A DNA stretch of 64,000 bases from Norana najaformis (Eukaryota > Annelida > Clitellata > Crassiclitellata > Hormogastridae), in NCBI GenBank assembly GCA_964023275.1, contig OZ029929.1, forward strand, positions 12,264,927-12,328,926, in the 5' to 3' direction. Position numbers and translations under genes: made by a program. Shown here in pieces: positions 57,836 to 64,000 of the stretch (the stretch's first letter is position 1; each line of letters starts with the position of its first letter). The notes beneath the pieces were generated by a model, which saw only the letters and a program-made list of their open reading frames with translations, was not told the origin of the DNA and searched no databases.

Positions 57836-57950
57836 AGGTAAGGTAAGGTAAGGTAAGGTAAGGTAAGGTAAGGTAAGGTAAGGTAAGGTAAGGTAAGGTA
57901 AGGTAAGGTAAGGTAAGGTAAGGTAAGGTAAGGTAAGGTAAGGAAAGGTA
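57836..57950 (+). repeat. (AGGTA)n pentanucleotide array
   Basis: About 21 copies of AGGTA in tandem. Every copy reads AG/GTAAG on the plus strand, which is a consensus 5' splice site. Confidence 0.97.
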
Positions 57951-58082
57951 AAACCTGTCAGTTAATACACACCCTTTTACTTGTTCGGGTTGGAAGCGCC
58001 TCTGTTGAGTTTATCCTCTAAGAGGCGCTTTATAAATTTTAAATTATACAATTACAATACTATGTCTATAGGATCGAGGTGC

Positions 58083-58920
58083 ACGATTGTCTAGTCGAGA
58101 GGGCTGGCCACCCACTTTCATATGCCGAGGCTAAGAAATTGGAAGTCGCTAGCAGTTTATACCCATGGATGCATCTCTTGGTTAGCTTATGAGACTGCTC
58201 TCCTCCTCCTCCTCCACCACCTCTATCTGTTTCTTCTTCCTCATCCCATCCTCATTTTCTTCTTCCCCGTCCTTTGTTTTCCTCCTCCCCTCCTATTCCT
58301 ATTCCTCTTCCTCTTCTTCTTCCTCTACCTCTCCTCCTACTCTTCCTCTCTTCCCTCTCCTCCTCTTTCTCCTCATCCCCTCCACCTCCTCTTCGACAGC
58401 GATGAGCAAATACGAGCAGAATGGCGAGGAACAAATACACAATGAACTGTTGCTGCTGATGCTACTGCTGCTGCTGCTGGTGCCGTTGTGGTCGGTGATG
58501 GTGGACGAGGCTGAGGAGGAGGATGAGATGGGAAGAGTCTGATGATGGTGGTGGTGGTGCTGTTGTTGTTGTTGCTGCTGCTGCTGATGATGACGATGAT
58601 AACACAAGTGTAGGCCTACCCATTTGTTATGTCATCGTTATCGTCGTCCATATCACTCATTCATTTGTTCGTTCCTTCCTTCCTTCTTTCCCTTCTTCCT
58701 TGCTTCCTCCTTCATCCCTCCCTCTTTCCCTCCCTCCCTCTCTCCCCTCTCTTCCTTCTTTCCTTCTTTCTTTCCTTCTTTCCTTCCTTCATTCCTTCTT
58801 TCCTTCCTTCTTTCTTTCCTTCTTTCCTTCCTTCCTTCCTTCCTTTCGTCTTCTCATCCTTCCATCCGTTCATCTATTCCTTCTTTCTTTCTGCTTCATA
58901 GTTCACTCTTTTCAATAACT
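58083..58920 (+). repeat. SINE tail, pyrimidine-rich and (TTCC)n tracts
   Basis: 58083-58195 repeats the SINE body (TATGCCGAGGCTAAGAAA). TCC-rich DNA is at 58197-58400, GCTGCTGCT-type repeats at 58445-58590 and TTCC/TTTC repeats at 58672-58850. Confidence 0.85.
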
Positions 58921-59274
58921 GTTTCGCAGTAAATACCCCTTGGGGCGAAACAGCCGTATTAACCCCACCTCGATGCATCATCCTATTGGGGTAGAATGCA
59001 CAGATGTTTGCGAATTGGTGATCAATACCTATTAGTAAAACTGAAACTATACTTACTCATTCACTCGCTATCATCGTCATCACACTTAATAGTCACTTAT
59101 CAGTGACCCAATCGCTTACTCAGCCTCTTCCTTATCATCCTTATCTCCATCCATCAGTGCACGATCCACAAACAACCATATATAAATATATATATATAAA
59201 ACAACCATATATATACATGTATATATATACATATTTATATATATATATGTTTGCGCTAAACAATCTAAAATGTT

Positions 59275-59275
59275 A

Positions 59276-59362
<87 letters not shown>
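59275..59362 (+). repeat. (TA)n microsatellite
   Basis: About 88 bases of pure TA. Shorter TA tracts are at 59185-59250 and 59525-59600. Confidence 0.97.
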
Positions 59363-59365
<3 letters not shown>

Positions 59366-59879
59366 CACATGGTAGGCCTATATCGATTCCGTGTATATGT
59401 ATATATATGCGCCTGATTAGCACGTGTGTTTATTTGCGTATGACTTAATCATGAACTCGTGCGCCATTTGATTTACAGGACATAAAACAATTGTATTACA
59501 TTTGGAAATCCATTTAATAATTTCATATATATATATATATATATCTATATAGATAGATCTATATCTATATCTATATATCTATATAGATAGATAGATATAT
59601 GTAAACAGTGGCTTTGCACGAACAGATTTTTGCAGTAAAAGCAGCAACAATAATGATGATGATGATGATGACGACGACGACGACGACGATGATGATGATG
59701 ATAATAATAGTATCTATAGCATCTATTTGTTTTGCAGCGTCGTCTTCCGTGAATTGCTGTCAAAAAACTTTGCAAGGAAAGGATAGTGAAGATTCTTTCG
59801 TTGCTCTAAACATTCTAAAAATTAACTCAGACTTCAAATTTCTGAGTTCTTTGATATCGGAATCAACATAAAACACAAA

Positions 59880-60470
59880 TTATTGCCCTCGTTTTGTGTT
59901 GGCTGCTTTCTATAAATATTTCCAATCGACTTATTCCCCCCTTAGCTATTTTAGGGTTGAAGGAAATATTGCGGAAGTTTTGCTCAGTTCTTAAATATTA
60001 AATGTGTTGGTCCTTTAGTTTAGAACGCGCTATCTTTGAATATTCGTTTGTTGCCAAATTAAAACTGTTTAAGAAGCAGATGTGTAGCTTCTAAAAAGAC
60101 TTCTTTGACTGATAATTTTTGCATACATGTACTGTTTTTTAGTTTTGCTTTGATTATCGTTGAATTGCCTCGTTATTTTATATTTTTGTCCAGTTATTTG
60201 TATATTTCTGTCTTGCTAACAGTTTATTTTTCTAGTCTTGTAGGCCTACAGTTGTATATCTTTGTCAAGTTAATAGTATATTTGTTCGTTTCTTTATATG
60301 ACGGTTTGAATAGAGAGTATCCTTCAGTTTGCTTGTGCTCTCTTTGTGTATAGGAAAGAGCTTCATTGAAATTTCAATTGCCATCTTATCTTGATCTATG
60401 TCAATAGGCGTCAGTAATTAAGAAGGACTTCCGTGGTGTTAATGCAAAATGAGATTGGCGTAATGAGTAA
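59880..60470. other. Gene-free AT-rich stretch
   Basis: No supported exon or repeat; open frames are short and AT-driven. Confidence 0.4.
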
Positions 60471-60474
60471 ATGG

Positions 60475-60690
60475 GAATGAATGAATAAATAAATAGATGG
60501 ATGGATGGATGGATGAATGAACGAACGAATGAATGAGTGAACGGACAAATGAATGAACAAATAAATGAATTAATGACTGACTGACTGACTGAATGAATGA
60601 ATGAATGAATGAATAAATAAATAAATGAATTAATGACCGACTGACTGACTCACTGACTCACTGACTGAATGAATGAATGAAGGAAGGATT
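60475..60690 (+). repeat. (AATG)n / (ACTG)n repeats
   Basis: Imperfect AATG, ATGG, ACTG and AAAT units. The block AATGACTGACTGACTGA with its AATG flank is itself repeated. Confidence 0.9.
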
Positions 60691-60960
60691 TGATGATGAT
60701 TATAAGCAGCAGCAGCAGCAGCAGTGGCAGCAGCAGTAATTCCTGCAGGAGTCTTCTAAAGGTTGGCAGCGATGAGCGCGAATCAACCAATTCCATTATT
60801 TTAAGTCGTTTGTTGGATCCAAGGCGTTTCCTCCCTCATGTCTTCATATTTAGTCTGTTTGGCCCAAGTGTTGATAGTTTATGTGTTATGATACCGATTT
60901 TACAGAAGTTACTGGAGTTACAGAAGTTAGTGTATACCGATGACATTAAATTTGTTAATT

Positions 60961-61185
60961 AGCGCTATATAAATACTTGTATATTAAAGTATAAAGATTA
61001 GCAGGATTGTATAAATATTTGTGAATTTGTGAATTAGCGCTATATAAATACTTGTATATTAAAGTATAAAGATTAGCAGGATTGTATAAATATTTGTGAA
61101 TTTGTGAATTAGCGCTATATAAATACTTGTATATTAAAGTATAAAGATTAGGAGGATTGTATAAATATTTTATGTAACTGCATAT
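60961..61185 (+). repeat. 75-bp tandem repeat, three copies
   Basis: Units start at 60961, 61036 and 61111 (AGCGCTATATAAATACTTG) and are almost identical; the third diverges after 61170. AGCGCTATATAAAT is a common invertebrate SINE end. Confidence 0.95.
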
Positions 61186-61639
61186 TTTCGAGTATGTTGA
61201 ATGTAGGCCTATACAGCTTCAGGCTACATCGATGTGGGAAGGTATTTTGTTTAGTCGAAGTAAAAAGTCAGGTTTTGTGTTAACGGAATCATTGTTTGCG
61301 CACCGACAGAAATGATGCTTTGAGAAAACTATCATGGGCTGGAAGACTGTAGCTTATAGTGACTTTCGTGCAAATGTTTACGCAAAACATTTACTTTTCA
61401 CTGAGTTGAACTGCTTATTTTTCTTCTTTGTAACTGAATTTTAAACAGCTGTTCCCTTCTCTGTTTTGTGTTCAATTTATGCTGGCCGGCTTTGGCGAAA
61501 TAAAGTTTAAAGTTTGTGTAATTTGTACGTGTTTCAAATCACGTATGTACTCTGCATATATTTGCTGCGTCGTGTTATATTACGTGCAATATTTGCGTGT
61601 ATACCGTCTAACGTTCATCCGTGTATTTCGCTTCGAAGC

Positions 61640-61960
61640 TCATCATCATGTGAAATATTAATAGATTTTACTGATGCGAGGCTAGCCAACGCACGCAGAC
61701 GCCATCACGTGCAGGCCCGTCTGGCCTAGTCCGCCTGGTAGCCCAACAGCGCGTTAAGCTACGCCGCCTGTGGGCTAAGTGGGCCAAGTGGGCGTTGACG
61801 GCCTGTAGATCGCGCCCGCGGCTTATCGGGTAAACCCCGCCCACTGTCTGCGTGCATGCCGCCGATGTTTTCTTCTCAGTGACGCGCGTTGTACGTGCGC
61901 GTCGCACACTTGCCAAACACAAAGCCATCGACGCAGATCTTCAGATGTCTCTCCCACGTC
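61640..61960 (+). promoter_or_regulatory. GC-rich region upstream of FoxA
   Basis: A CpG-rich block (phrases GCACGCAGACGCCATCACG, CGCGCCCGCGGCTTATCG) in otherwise AT-rich DNA, 1.2-1.5 kb before the FoxA start codon. It is the best candidate for the promoter or 5' exon region by composition only; no TATA box or initiator was identified. Confidence 0.35.
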
Positions 61961-62639
61961 TCTATTTGCGAATTTGAATTTGACGAACTGAAGAAAACAA
62001 GCGAAGGACTGTTTACTCGCTCGAATGGACGCGCACCGTTCGTTTCGACCGTTTGATTTCCCCGTGGCATTTTCTCGATGTTCGACATAGGATAATCGAT
62101 GAGCTACGAGTCGAACTGGTGCGCTGTATCCGGGTGCAGACGCCATGTTCGCTGGGAAGCCATAGACTGTCTCGAATCGCGACTTGCATAGAAGGATGTC
62201 AAAATTTGATGGATCAGCGAGTTCATTCGCATATGTGCTGATTTACAGCAATTTTCTCTACTGAATTTGCTGACTTCGTTCGTTAATATTTACTCGAAAT
62301 TGCTTCAGCGGTTTCTGCTTATGAGCAGTTTCCTCGAATCTACTTAACCACGGTTACACAGATGCGTTGGTTACTATTTGCTGGCTCTGATCGAAGCGGA
62401 TTAAAGTTTTCGTGGTTTGACTACAGTTGACCCTTTCGTTGGTAGTATACGATAAGATATTGCTTGTTCGCGAATTCGTACTGAATTTCTTAATTTGTCT
62501 GTTTAATATTTGCTCGAAATTGTTTCGGCGCTGTTTACATCTTAGCGGTTTCATCGAATCGGCATAAAAAATGTCCGAATATATTCGACAAAGTAATGCT
62601 TATTGATAAGGGAGCTGAGCGCTGACTACTTATTGATAC

Positions 62640-63170
62640 GTTGATTACTATAGGTTGGGTTTCGGAGTGATAAAAGCGGCTTATACTTAAGGACAAATAT
62701 TCGAGTGCTGGTGTTAGTGCGATAAAGCCTTGTTTGAAGGCAAGAGTTAAGCCCCATCTTCGACATGATAACTGATGCCTGCCATGAATTGGGGTTAATA
62801 CGACATGAATATATCAAGATTAACGGTTTTCGGATTGATGAAAGTGGCTAATACTTTCTCAGTATGACGACAATTGGTGCACTTGTGATAATACGATAAG
62901 ATCTTCCTTGAATGCGAACGTTAGCCCTCAACTTTAACATGATAACCGATGCATTAGTTGTGTTTGTATCTGATAAGATCTTCAACGCGAACCTCAAACC
63001 TGATCTTTAACATGTGTACTAATTATCGTACTAACTGGTGTTAGTGCGATGAGGTCTTGAACTTAAACGCTGAGCAACATTTTCGAAATGTTAGTTGATA
63101 CACTGTTGTTAATACGATAAGATCTTGCTTCAACGCGAACGTTAAGCCCAATTTTCGACATGATATCAAC
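62640..63170 (+). repeat. Degenerate tandem repeat leading into the FoxA start codon
   Basis: Blocks of about 75-170 bases repeat GCGATAAGATCTTG-type, AACGCGAACGTTAAGCCC-type and TTCGACATGATAAC-type words: near 62755, 62930, 63005, 63085 and 63155. The last word contains the FoxA ATG. Most copies carry their own ATG, so short upstream open frames exist in the leader. Confidence 0.8.
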
Positions 63171-64000
63171 GCCCTACTCTTTCGACCAAGTCACATCGGT
63201 ATCTGGAGGAGGTGGGTACTGCATGAAGGATTTCGGTCCCACACTTCCGCCGAAGATGGTCTCGTCCTCCTACTCGCTCTACAGCAACCCAGGAGTCGGT
63301 CCAGGTCTCGAAGGTCCCATCGGAGTCATGGACTCCATCGGGTCGATGATGACGGGGCTTGGAACGAACGCCCCCATCGGCAGTTGTCTACCCCCGTCCC
63401 CGGTGGGTATGCACGCCCGAATGGGGTTGCAGAGTCCTTCGGGGAACGTCGGGATGTCGAGTGGACTGAGACCTATGATGCCTGGGCCCGGTGACGGGCC
63501 TGGAGGGATGTCACACGCCTCGCAGTCGGGTGGAGTCCTGCAGGCGTCGGCGTACATGGGGTCGTTCTGTCAGCCGGGAAGGGACGCCACCCTGTACCGC
63601 AGGAATCTGACGGGAGCGAAGCCACCCTACTCGTACATCTCGCTGATAACGATGGCGATCCAGAGCTCGCCCCATAAGATGTGCACGCTGAGCGAGATCT
63701 ACCAGTTCATCATGGACCAGTTTCCGTTCTACCGGCAGAGCCAGCAGCGCTGGCAGAACTCCATCCGCCACAGCCTCTCCTTCAACGACTGCTTCGTCAA
63801 GGTCTCGAGGTCCGCCGACCGCCCAGGTAAGGGCAGCTACTGGGCCCTCCACCCGGACTCGGGGTCCATGTTCGACAACGGATGTTACCTTCGTCGGCAG
63901 AAGAGGTTCAAGTGTCCCAAGAAGGAGGAGATGCGGCAGGCCCAGAAGGTTGCCGCAGTCTCCGCATCTGGGATCCAGTCGTCTCGCCTCTCCCCATCTC
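63160..64000 (+). CDS. FoxA: FoxA-type forkhead transcription factor, 5' part
   Basis: ATG at 63160 follows an in-frame TAA at 63118-63120; the frame then stays open to the window edge (280 codons, partial). Residues 1-151 are Gly/Met/Ser/Pro-rich. The forkhead domain spans about 152-251: [16 protein letters not shown], then [42 protein letters not shown] and [14 protein letters not shown]. The recognition helix ([13 protein letters not shown]) and the RRQKRFK basic wing are the FoxA/HNF3 form. The preceding YRR and the wording after the wing also favour FoxA over other Fox classes. The C-terminal transactivation motifs lie beyond the window. FoxA proteins are pioneer factors for endoderm and midline; expression here is inferred from orthology. 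Confidence 0.95.
   Translation, partial: MISTPYSFDQVTSVSGGGGYCMKDFGPTLPPKMVSSSYSLYSNPGVGPGLEGPIGVMDSIGSMMTGLGTNAPIGSCLPPSPVGMHARMGLQSPSGNVGMSSGLRPMMPGPGDGPGGMSHASQSGGVLQASAYMGSFCQPGRDATLYRRNLTGAKPPYSYISLITMAIQSSPHKMCTLSEIYQFIMDQFPFYRQSQQRWQNSIRHSLSFNDCFVKVSRSADRPGKGSYWALHPDSGSMFDNGCYLRRQKRFKCPKKEEMRQAQKVAAVSASGIQSSRLSPS

Noticed and set aside
60690..60962. 90-codon Ser-rich frame
   Set aside because: It starts in a GCA repeat and has no splice, homology or conservation support.

Overview
The window is nuclear DNA from an invertebrate animal. Three things show this: a forkhead gene of the FoxA type at the right edge, a selenoprotein N gene split by spliceosomal introns, and a dense background of microsatellites, CR1-like LINE tails, tRNA-derived SINEs and hAT-like MITEs. 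The repeats look like a marine deuterostome or similar genome, but I cannot name the species. Much of the window is repeat, and most long open frames outside the genes are microsatellite translations.

Layout. (1) 1-20961 is a tandem segmental duplication of two diverged units (A 1-12158, B from 12159). Each unit carries one minus-strand gene of an unrecognised family: signal peptide, acidic 32-residue repeats, and one or two copies of a domain of about 120 residues. The big open frame of each gene ends in a consensus splice donor, and a phase-matched exon encoding a transmembrane helix plus a second exon encoding a basic juxtamembrane segment lie downstream. Both small exons are present in both units. 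I infer a family of type I membrane proteins; reading through the donor instead runs into a SINE that supplies a stop. A truncated third copy lies between. Unit A also carries a decayed transposase-like gene that unit B lacks. (2) 21000-24070 holds (ATT)n tracts and three copies of a repeated element with a conserved reading frame. (3) 24276-32347 (+) is SELENON in eight exons, with an in-frame UGA selenocysteine codon and a near-perfect stem-loop just after it, like the Sec redefinition element of vertebrate SELENON. (4) 32348-36500 is repeats. (5) 36583-38439 (-) is an uncharacterised acidic protein with an LxxLL motif, whose C-terminus lies in a SINE. (6) 38500-61200 is almost wholly microsatellites, SINE/LINE fragments and MITEs, with one candidate exon at 49867-50059 (-). 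(7) 61200-63159 leads into FoxA, whose first 280 codons run from 63160 to the window edge; its 5' leader is a degenerate tandem repeat.

How the genes relate: SELENON (an ER membrane selenoprotein), the tandem membrane-protein family and FoxA (an endoderm transcription factor) show no obvious functional link. The most unusual region is the tandem array on the left, where gene duplication, SINE insertion and a possible choice between secreted and membrane-bound ends coincide.
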